Below are positions 57,469 to 64,000 of a stretch of 64,000 bases of DNA, piece after piece. Every line of letters starts with the position of its first letter. Positions within the stretch are counted from its first letter, which is position 1. The stretch spans positions 248,001 to 312,000 of the forward strand of contig NZ_AUGD01000006.1 of assembly GCF_000426845.1 (NCBI RefSeq), in the 5' to 3' direction. Position numbers and translations under genes: made by a program. The notes under the pieces are model-generated. The model was not told the origin of the DNA, made no database searches, and saw only the letters and a program-made list of their open reading frames with translations. Source of the stretch: Bradyrhizobium sp. in8p8. Lineage in GTDB: Bacteria > Pseudomonadota > Alphaproteobacteria > Rhizobiales > Xanthobacteraceae.

Positions 57469-57611
57469 CAAAGCTCCCCCGCCACGACCTGGTTGCGGAA
57501 ATTGCCAGCCAGACACATAGCGTAATGCTGCGGCCGGAATTTCTCAATATTGTGGCGGAAGCATAATCCCCAGAGGGACCAATGGTTTCCTGAGCGAGCT
57601 CGCGCTCCGCC

Positions 57612-58994
57612 TCAGGCGATCAGCCGCGCGGCAAAATCCGGCAGCAGGCCTGCATCGCTTGCAAGTCGGGAATCGGCTCCCGCGATGCCCGAGCGTGCCA
57701 GCCAAGCGTCGAATTCCGGTGCGCGGCGCAAGCCGAAGACGTCGCGGACATAGAGCGCGTCGTGAAAAGACGTCGACTGGTAGTTCAGCATGACGTCGTC
57801 GGCACCCGGGACGCCCATGATGAAGGTGACGCCGGCGGCGGCGAGCAGCGTCAGCAGATTGTCCATGTCGTCCTGGTCCGCTTCGGCGTGGTTGGTGTAG
57901 CAGATGTCGACCCCGAGCGGCAGGCCAAGCAACTTGCCGCAGAAATGATCTTCCAGCCCGGCCCGGATGATCTCCTTGCCGTCATAGAGATATTCCGGGC
58001 CGATGAAGCCAACCACGCTATTGACCAGCAGCGGCGCAAAGGCGCGGGCGACCGCATAGGCCCGCGCCTCGCAGGTCTGCTGGTCGACGCCGTGATGGGC
58101 GCCGGCCGACAGCGCCGAGCCCTGGCCGGTCTCGAAATACATCACGTTCTGTCCGACCGTGCCGCGCCTGAGCGACAGCCCGGCCTGCTGCACCTCCTTC
58201 AGAAGCGCGAGATCGATGCCGAAACTACGGTTGGCGGCCTCCGTGCCGGCGACCGACTGGAAAACCAGATCGACCGGCACGCCCTTCCCGATCAGCGACA
58301 GCGTCGTCGTGACATGGGTGAGGACGCAGCCTTGCGTCGGGATCTGCAGCCGCGCGATGATCTCGTCGAGCAGCCGTAGCAATTGCCCGATGACGGCGGG
58401 ATCGTCGCTCGCGGGATTGATGCCGATGCAGGCATCGCCGGCACCCAACAAGATGCCGTCCAGGATTGAGGCAGTGATGCCTTTGGCATCGTCGAACGGA
58501 TGGTTCGGCTGCAGCCGCGTGCTCATCCGCCCCTTCAATCCGATGGTGTTGCGGAAGGCGGTTGTGACCTCGCATTTCCGCGCCGCCAGGATCAGATCCT
58601 GGTTCCGCATCAGTTTCGAGACCGCCGCCGCCATCTCCGGGGTGATGCCGGGCGCGAGCGTCTTCAACACCTCCGGCGTTGCGGAGTCCGACAGCAGCCA
58701 GTCGCGAAAAGCTCCGACCGTCAAGGAGGCGACCGGCGCGAAGGCCTTGGCATCATGGCTGTCGATGACGAGGCGGGTGACCTCATCGGCCTCGTAGGGG
58801 ATGACCGCTTCCTGAAGGAACTGCCCGAGCGGGACGTCTGCAAGCGCCATCCGCGCCGCGATCATCTGCGCCGCAGTCTCGGCGGCGACCGCGGCCAGCC
58901 GGTCGCCGGAGCGCGGCGGCGTCGCCTTGGCCAGGAGATCGCGCAGGTCCGGGAACGTGTAGCTCGTGGCGTCGATGGTGTGGCGGTAGACCAA
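57612..58994 (-). CDS. eutB: Ethanolamine ammonia-lyase large subunit
   Basis: Catalytic large subunit of ethanolamine ammonia-lyase, about 460 aa. TIM-barrel motifs include RLQPNHPFDDAKGITAS, GDACIGINPASDDPAVI, SVAGTEAANRSFGIDL, YFETGQGSALSAGAHHGVD and FIMGVPGADDVMLNYQSTSF. The proposed start is a TTG at 58994, with GGAGAGG immediately upstream at good spacing, giving the usual EutB start (VYRHTIDATSYTFPDL). A longer frame to 59108 adds 38 unconserved residues. It is the first gene of eutB-hpnP-eutC; the 309 bases to the chemoreceptor gene should hold the promoter, but no clear site is seen. Confidence 0.92.
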   Translation of the reverse strand: MVYRHTIDATSYTFPDLRDLLAKATPPRSGDRLAAVAAETAAQMIAARMALADVPLGQFLQEAVIPYEADEVTRLVIDSHDAKAFAPVASLTVGAFRDWLLSDSATPEVLKTLAPGITPEMAAAVSKLMRNQDLILAARKCEVTTAFRNTIGLKGRMSTRLQPNHPFDDAKGITASILDGILLGAGDACIGINPASDDPAVIGQLLRLLDEIIARLQIPTQGCVLTHVTTTLSLIGKGVPVDLVFQSVAGTEAANRSFGIDLALLKEVQQAGLSLRRGTVGQNVMYFETGQGSALSAGAHHGVDQQTCEARAYAVARAFAPLLVNSVVGFIGPEYLYDGKEIIRAGLEDHFCGKLLGLPLGVDICYTNHAEADQDDMDNLLTLLAAAGVTFIMGVPGADDVMLNYQSTSFHDALYVRDVFGLRRAPEFDAWLARSGIAGADSRLASDAGLLPDFAARLIA

Positions 58995-59303
58995 GGGCCT
59001 CTCCGGAGTTCGTCGGCCAATGGCCGAGGGCAGATCGATCTTGAAGGCGATCCCGGCCGCAGGGAATACGCCCTTGGCGGCCGGTGTGCACGCCGATGTT
59101 CGCGGCATCCCGCTGCTGCAGCCGGCCGAAACCGACGATGCTCCGTCAACGCACTGAAATACCTCGACTTCCTAGCGCGGGGCGCTCGCCTGCCGGACCA
59201 ACGGCGTTAACGTCACGTCCACCTTCCTCCTGCAAAGTTCTGCATCAGTTCCAACCAACCCCGCTCACCGGCCATTTCAGGCCATTCCGGGCCGCTGAAC
59301 ACC
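58995..59303. other. Divergent intergenic region, eutB / chemoreceptor
   Basis: 309 bp between eutB (minus, from the TTG start) and the chemoreceptor gene (plus). It should carry both promoters. No repeat, operator, cobalamin riboswitch fold or general-stress promoter was recognised. Confidence 0.4.
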
Positions 59304-61043
59304 ATGACATCCGACCGATCTGGGAATGCCACGAAGCTGGCAGGCCGATTCACGCTTGCCACCAAGCTGTACGCGATCTTTGGGCTGTTCGCGCTGCTCA
59401 CGGCGGCGATCGCACTGCTGTCCGACTACAACAGCCGCCGCAGCGCCGACCTCGCCAACGCGATCGAGACGGCGAACGCCGCCGCGCTGAACGTCGAACG
59501 CGTCAACTCGCTCGTTTATGCCGTCGTGATGGAATCGCGCGGCGTCTACATGTCGACCGAGCCGGCGGTGGTGAAGAAATACGGAGACGGGCTGCTCAAG
59601 TTCAACGCCCAGATCCTCGACGTCGTGAAGCGCTGGGAGACCATCGTCAAAGCCGACGATGCCGAACAGTTCGCCACCTTCAGGAAGCGCATCGAGCAGT
59701 TCGTCGAGTTCCGCAAGGAACTGGTGCGCCGCGGCGTCGAGATCAATGCAGCCGCAGGCCGCGAATGGGGCGACAACGACGCCAACCGCGCCGTGCGTTC
59801 CGCGCTGAACAAGGATCTCGAGGCGCTGTCCAAGGTCTATGCCGAGCGGGCCAAACAGATCGCGCAGCAGACCGAGACCAGTCGCGAGCTGTCTTTCGTG
59901 CTGACCTGTCTCGGCGGCGTGGCGCTGGCCCTGGTCGTGCTCGGCATCGTCATCATCGCCCGCTCGATCGCCCGGCCGCTCGCCGCGATCACCGGCACCA
60001 TCAAGCAGGTCGCCGACGGCGCCGAAAACGTCGCGGTGCCGTACTCCGAACGCGCCGACGAGATCGGCGCACTGGCCCGCGCGATCCAGGTCTTTCAGGA
60101 GGCGATGGGCCGCAATCGCGACCTCGCCTCGCAGGTCTCGCAGGACTCGGCTGCGCGCGAGGAGCGTGCCCGCCATATCGAACGATCCGTCGAAACGTTC
60201 CGCGAGGCGATCGGCGCGGTCATGCGCGGCCTCAGCGACAACGCCTCCACCATGCGCGAGACCGCACAGACCATCACGCGTGTCACCGCGGACGCGAGCA
60301 GCCGTGCCGGCACCGCGGCGAACGCCACCGAACAGGCCTCGCACAACGTCACGGCGGTCGCGGGCGCGGCAGAGGAACTGTCTGCCTCGGTGGTGGAGAT
60401 CGGCCGCCAGGTGCGGCAGAGTGCCGGGGCGGTCGAGCAGACCGGCCAGCGCACAGAGAAATCGATCTCCGAGATCGAGAGCCTCGCCGCGGCCACCCAG
60501 CGCATCGACGGCGTGCTCAACCTGATCCAGGCGATCGCCGAGCAGACCAACCTGCTTGCGCTGAACGCAACAATCGAGGCCGCGCGCGCCGGCGATGCCG
60601 GCCGCGGCTTTGCCGTGGTCGCTCACGAGGTGAAGGCGCTGGCAGGACAGACCGCCAAGGCCACCGCCGAGATCAGCGAGAACGTCTCGATGATCCAGGC
60701 CTCGACGCGCAACGCGGTCGACGCTGTCCGCGAGATCGGCGGGGCGGTGCGCGAGATCAACGAGGTCACCTCGGCGATCGCGGGCGCCGTCAGTCAACAG
60801 GACGCCGCCACCCGCGAGATCTCCTCGAACGCGCAAAGCGCAGCCCAAGGCAACGAGACGCTTGTGGCAAACATCACCTCGCTGCGCGATGCCATCGGCG
60901 AGACGGACACGGCGGCTGCCTCGGTGCTGACGGCGGCGAGCAGCGTGACGGAGACGGCGCAGACGCTGTCGCGGGAGGTGGAGAAGTTCTTCCAGAACTT
61001 GCGCGGAGGATCGGCGGACAGCCGGATCGCCAAGGCGGGATGA
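59304..61043 (+). CDS. Methyl-accepting chemotaxis protein
   Basis: Membrane chemoreceptor, 579 aa. Helix 1 is at about 20-42 ([19 protein letters not shown]). A periplasmic four-helix ligand domain spans about 43-195, rich in charged helices. Helix 2 is at about 197-220 ([20 protein letters not shown]). A HAMP domain follows ([20 protein letters not shown]), then the signalling domain, whose hairpin tip is [20 protein letters not shown] with [15 protein letters not shown]. No CheR-binding pentapeptide is seen at the C terminus. Ligand unknown; the neighbouring eut genes make amine sensing a thought only. Confidence 0.93.
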   Translation: MTSDRSGNATKLAGRFTLATKLYAIFGLFALLTAAIALLSDYNSRRSADLANAIETANAAALNVERVNSLVYAVVMESRGVYMSTEPAVVKKYGDGLLKFNAQILDVVKRWETIVKADDAEQFATFRKRIEQFVEFRKELVRRGVEINAAAGREWGDNDANRAVRSALNKDLEALSKVYAERAKQIAQQTETSRELSFVLTCLGGVALALVVLGIVIIARSIARPLAAITGTIKQVADGAENVAVPYSERADEIGALARAIQVFQEAMGRNRDLASQVSQDSAAREERARHIERSVETFREAIGAVMRGLSDNASTMRETAQTITRVTADASSRAGTAANATEQASHNVTAVAGAAEELSASVVEIGRQVRQSAGAVEQTGQRTEKSISEIESLAAATQRIDGVLNLIQAIAEQTNLLALNATIEAARAGDAGRGFAVVAHEVKALAGQTAKATAEISENVSMIQASTRNAVDAVREIGGAVREINEVTSAIAGAVSQQDAATREISSNAQSAAQGNETLVANITSLRDAIGETDTAAASVLTAASSVTETAQTLSREVEKFFQNLRGGSADSRIAKAG

Positions 61044-61496
61044 TTGTGGGTTTCGCCCGCCCCGCACTCGGCGATCGAGTCGCTCAACAAAAACCAGAAA
61101 ACAACCCCATGCACAGTAGCAATCGCCAGCATCTTCAATGCCTGGCGGGCAATTTCTGATTTGGCGAAATCTATTTGACACGTCGGGCAAAACATCGACA
61201 TGATGCAACGATGGCGACCGGCGGCCCGAGCCGGGACGAGGTCTGGCCAAGGCCTGGAGCCTTTGCTGGAATCGAGAGATGCCGACCTCTGGCGGTGAGC
61301 TTTGCAGACCTTCGTCCTCAATGGCGACGAAGCAGAAGCTTCCGAGCGCACAGCGGCTCCGGATCCGGCCATCCGCAATGGGATCACAGCAGTCACCTGA
61401 GCAATTCATTGGCATGAACTCGGCATTCACCGGGGGACGGTTTGTGTTGACCCAGGTCAATGCTGCAATTTCGCGTTCCGGTCTGATGGCATCACC
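61044..61496. other. Intergenic region, 453 bp, no gene seen
   Basis: Between the chemoreceptor and the permease, both plus strand. A stretch around 61080-61215 (ending GACACGTCGGGCAAAACATCGA and onward) resembles, from memory, intergenic sequence found repeatedly in Bradyrhizobium genomes, but no palindrome is clear. Open frames on either strand lack coding character. The region marks a change from typical chromosomal genes to a probable accessory segment. Confidence 0.4.
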
Positions 61497-62942
61497 ATGG
61501 AACTCGCGATCAAATTGCTCATCGGCGGCACGGGCAGCCTCGCCTCCTATCTGGCGGCGCATGTCCTGCTGTGCTTGCTGCCGGCCTTCTTCATTGCCGG
61601 GGCAATGGTGGCACTGATCCCCAAGGCCAGCATTACACGCTGGCTTGGACGCAACACCCCGGCCTATGTGTCTTACCCCGCGGCAGCCGCAGCCGGCTCC
61701 GTGCTCGCCGTGTGCTCATGCACCGTCGTGCCATTGTTTGCAGGCATCTACCGGAAAGGGGCAGGCATCGGACCGGCTATCGCCTTCCTGTTCTTCGCGC
61801 CTGCCGGCAACATTATGGCACTCACCTACACCGGCAGCATCCTGGGACTGGAATTTGCCGTCGCCAGGGTGGTGATGTGCTTGCTGTTTGGCATTGGCAT
61901 TGGCCTTCTGATGGCGCTGCTGTTCTGGCGCGATGACATCGGCCATGACACCCAAACTGACGCCCTCTTCAGCGAGCAGGCCGACATTTCACCCGCAGCC
62001 TTGGGCGTTCTGCTGTCGCTGATAGCGGTGCTGATTGCTGGCACCATAAAGTTGTGGCCGTTCACGGCTATCATGGCCACCGTCCACCTGCCCTTGCCAT
62101 GGGCCGCTGCGTGGCAGGCCGCGCTGTTCGAGTGGATGCCATTCGATGTCGCCAAAGGCGAGGAGGGCATCGGCTTTCACGGATCGGTTCTGATTGCCCT
62201 GCTGTTGCTCATTGCTGCAACCGCCTGGAGGGGGCTGGAGAACATCATCGAAGGCGCAAACGTCTGGACCTGGCTCGCACTCGGCCTCTCGGCCACCACC
62301 TTGTTGGTGGCCGCCGCGCGTCTGACCCCGCAGCCCGGCGGATTGGAAGTGGCCCTGACTGGCCGAGTCCTGGCCGTAGCGCTCGCCATGTGGGCGGTAT
62401 GGTACTTCGCGAGCATGCTCGCTCAAGATGACTGGCGGTCATGGCTATGGGAGTCCTGGCGCTTCGTGACGCAAATCTTCGTACTGCTTCTAGTGGGCGT
62501 ATTCGTGGTGGGCATGGTCCGTCAGGTCATTCGGCCCGAATGGATTGAGAGCCTCGCCGGCAGCAACACTCTGCTCGCCAATGCACTGGGGGTCGGCTTT
62601 GGCATCTTCATGTACTTTCCTACTCTTGTGGAAGTACCGGTGGCACGCATGTTCCTCGATCTCGGCATGCATCGCGGTCCGCTGCTGGCCTACCTCATGG
62701 CGGACCCGGAGCTGAGTCTTCAAAGCGTGTTGATGGTGGCCGTCGTGATCGGCCGTGCGAAGACCGCAGCCTATGTGGGAGCGGTGGCCTTGTTCAGCAT
62801 CAGCGCCGGCCTGATTTACGGCGCCTGGGTGGATGGCATGAGCTGGGCATCGCTGGCTCTCACGCTGGTCTCCATCATGGCTGCAATATCCGGCTCCCTG
62901 GCCTGGCTGCGGCAGCGCCAGCGCGCGGCCGCTACCGCCTAG
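61497..62942 (+). CDS. ArsP/DUF318-type permease (SO_0444-like metal efflux family)
   Basis: Polytopic permease of the PF03773 family, 481 aa with about ten or more helices. The first half has the signature LAVCSCTVVPLFAGIYRKGAG with a Cys-Ser-Cys motif in a helix, and FLFFAPAGNIMALTYTGSILG. The second half repeats the fold (FGIFMYFPTLVEVPVARMFL, VVIGRAKTAAYVGAV). Members export arsenicals or metals (Cu/Zn in the SO_0444 type); the substrate here is not decided. A thioredoxin-like gene follows by 31 bases. Codon use appears less GC3-biased than in neighbours, hinting at transfer. Confidence 0.85.
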   Translation: MELAIKLLIGGTGSLASYLAAHVLLCLLPAFFIAGAMVALIPKASITRWLGRNTPAYVSYPAAAAAGSVLAVCSCTVVPLFAGIYRKGAGIGPAIAFLFFAPAGNIMALTYTGSILGLEFAVARVVMCLLFGIGIGLLMALLFWRDDIGHDTQTDALFSEQADISPAALGVLLSLIAVLIAGTIKLWPFTAIMATVHLPLPWAAAWQAALFEWMPFDVAKGEEGIGFHGSVLIALLLLIAATAWRGLENIIEGANVWTWLALGLSATTLLVAAARLTPQPGGLEVALTGRVLAVALAMWAVWYFASMLAQDDWRSWLWESWRFVTQIFVLLLVGVFVVGMVRQVIRPEWIESLAGSNTLLANALGVGFGIFMYFPTLVEVPVARMFLDLGMHRGPLLAYLMADPELSLQSVLMVAVVIGRAKTAAYVGAVALFSISAGLIYGAWVDGMSWASLALTLVSIMAAISGSLAWLRQRQRAAATA

Positions 62943-62973
62943 TCCGTTCACACAATTGAAGGAGACGACGACC

Positions 62974-63213
62974 ATGGTGACCATCAAGATCCTCGGCTCC
63001 GGCTGCGCCAACTGCAAGAAGCTGGAAACTGTTGCGCGCGAAGCTGCCGGCCGCGCCAACGTTCCAGCCGAATTCGTCAAGATCACCGATTTCAAGGACA
63101 TCATGGCCTATGACCTGTTGTCCACGCCGGGTCTCGTGATCAACGAGAAGCTGGTCAGCAGCGGACGCATTCCGACAGTCGCCGAAGTGCAGAAGCTGCT
63201 GGCGACGGCTTGA
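62974..63213 (+). CDS. Small thioredoxin-like protein (TM0996/MTH895 type)
   Basis: 79 aa minimal thioredoxin-fold protein with a redox CxxC (GSGCANCKKLE) at about residues 11-14 and the cis-Pro loop STPGLVINEKLV near residue 50. The ATG at 62974 follows AAGGAG at good spacing. Proteins of this type often pair with ArsP-type permeases, as here, and may handle thiol-bound metal or metalloid for the pump; this is inferred from association. Confidence 0.9.
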   Translation: MVTIKILGSGCANCKKLETVAREAAGRANVPAEFVKITDFKDIMAYDLLSTPGLVINEKLVSSGRIPTVAEVQKLLATA

Positions 63214-63293
63214 GAGCGAGAGTCCGCTTGCGCGAGAGAGGCCCCCGGATCCGATCGGAAGGTCCGAGTGCCAGCAGCTGGAGCCCGCCTCGC

Positions 63294-64000
63294 CTAGTCT
63301 GCCTCCGCGCGACCTTCCGGGCGTGAAGGGCGCTTCGGCGGAGTATCCTGCGTCTGGACGTTCGCGGAGGCCGGACGGAAGAGGCGCGTTGCGCGCTCGG
63401 CCCAGTAGCTTTTCCATCCACCACCCACGCTGTATGGCCCTATCGGAGTGAAGAGGTTTCCCATCGTGGGCGGCTGCGGATCTGGCTTGAACTGGAGCAC
63501 CGGCGCCACGCGCGCAACAATGCGCTCCACCAGCATGGGTGCAAGCTTCAGCGCGATGCCCAGCATGTAACCTGAGATCCCGACGATGACCTCGCGACGA
63601 GGCCGCTCCGAGAGACCTACTATGGCCCGTGCCACGCGCCCGGCCGCAATCACCGGGAAGATCGAGCGCGCCTGCCGCCCGAATACGTTGCCCATTTTGC
63701 TGTAGACGGGTGTGTCCACTGCCCATGGCATGACCAGGCAGACATGGATGTCGGCCGCCCGCTCAAATTCCTGCCGCAGGCAGGCCGTGAAGCCTCGAAC
63801 GGCGAACTTGGTCGCAACATAAGGGCTGAGCAGAGGCTCTCCCGTCATACCCAGAAGAGAGCTGGTGTTTATGAGAACACCGCGATCACCTTACGTCCGA
63901 AACTGTGACAGTGCCACCCGGGAGCCGTTGACACATCCCATGAGATTGACGTCGATCACGCGCCGGAAGGCCTCGATCGGCATGTCTTCGAATCGACCAA
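63294..64000 (-). pseudogene. SDR-family oxidoreductase gene with an in-frame stop (5' end beyond window)
   Basis: The downstream part (63294-63848) encodes the C-terminal half of an SDR: SPYVATKFAVRGFTACLRQE carries the YxxxK active site, and VMPWAVDTPVYSKMG follows. Upstream in the same frame the coding sequence continues to the window edge (GRFEDMPIEAFRRVIDVNL, then GSRVALSQFRT), then meets a TAA at 63893-63891, then resumes with GDRGVLINTSSLLG, the usual catalytic-Ser strand. No frameshift is needed; one C-to-T change (CAA to TAA) explains it. Either a broken gene or a sequencing error. Confidence 0.8.

Noticed and set aside
57469-57611. General-stress (EcfG-type) promoter in front of hpnP
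   Set aside because: hpnP is under such control in Rhodopseudomonas, so I looked for GGAAC-N16/17-CGTT in this gap and upstream of eutB. Only GGAAAC without a matching -10 is present.
57591-57616. Hairpin around the eutB stop as a terminator separating eutB from hpnP
   Set aside because: The short GC stem has no T-run on the minus strand, so read-through is more likely.
58995-59303. Cobalamin riboswitch upstream of eutB
   Set aside because: No B12-box-like conserved core or long leader fold could be recognised by eye; a covariance-model search would settle it.
59277-61562. A 761-codon minus-strand open frame opposite the chemoreceptor
   Set aside because: Antisense shadow, extremely Arg/Gly/Asp-rich; the chemoreceptor on the plus strand has all expected domains.
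61279-61617. A 112-codon frame before the permease gene
   Set aside because: Runs into the permease in a different frame, has no domain, and lacks a ribosome site.

Overview
The window looks like chromosomal DNA of a high-GC alphaproteobacterium, most likely Bradyrhizobium or a close relative in the Nitrobacteraceae. This is an inference. It rests on a near-complete hopanoid cluster that includes the C-2 methylase HpnP, an alphaproteobacterial LexA box (GTTC-N7-GTTC), the adjacent TIGR03808/TIGR03809-type pair, a DUF2336 protein, and dispersed palindromic repeats of the kind common in Bradyrhizobium. No rRNA, tRNA, CRISPR array, insertion sequence or phage gene was recognised.

Layout, left to right. 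1-4.65 kb: a tripartite tricarboxylate transporter (solute-binding protein truncated by the window edge, TctB, TctA), then a MeaB-type GTPase overlapping a pyroglutamyl-peptidase gene. 4.7-7 kb: a Tat-exported parallel beta-helix protein and its partner. 7.4-10.5 kb (minus): an ECF sigma factor, its anti-sigma factor and an exported subtilisin-like protease. 10.9-13.2 kb: a membrane diguanylate cyclase and a DUF2336 protein. 13.2-14.4 kb (minus): a SigF/NrsF-type ECF pair, facing away from a low-complexity exported protein. 15.5-24.6 kb: enoyl-CoA hydratase, TolC-family outer-membrane protein, amidohydrolase, a CzcA-type heavy-metal RND pump with its adaptor, and an SDR.

24.8-33.5 kb is a DNA-damage module. 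On the minus strand is the mutasome operon imuA-imuB-dnaE2. Divergent from it on the plus strand are a radical SAM protein of the UDG-linked family and a DUF4130-UdgX fusion. A perfect LexA box lies between them and could control both directions. Palindromic repeats have invaded this region: one encodes about 35 in-frame residues of DnaE2, one supplies the likely start codon of imuA.

33.6-37.5 kb holds an M20 amidohydrolase, a GMC oxidoreductase and an alpha/beta hydrolase. 37.5-50.7 kb is the hopanoid locus: hpnO, a DUF2147 protein, hpnN, ispH, hpnH, hpnG, shc, hpnE, hpnD and hpnC. HpnC/D/E make squalene from farnesyl diphosphate, Shc cyclises it, HpnH and HpnG start side-chain extension, HpnO is assigned to aminohopanoid formation and HpnN to export; IspH feeds isoprenoid precursor. 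50.9-54.9 kb has small exported proteins and a second MMPL/RND transporter. 55.1-59.0 kb is a compact minus-strand cluster, eutB-hpnP-eutC, in which the hopanoid methylase separates the two subunits of cobalamin-dependent ethanolamine ammonia-lyase. The right end has a chemoreceptor, an ArsP-type permease with a small thioredoxin-like protein, and an SDR gene broken by an in-frame stop.
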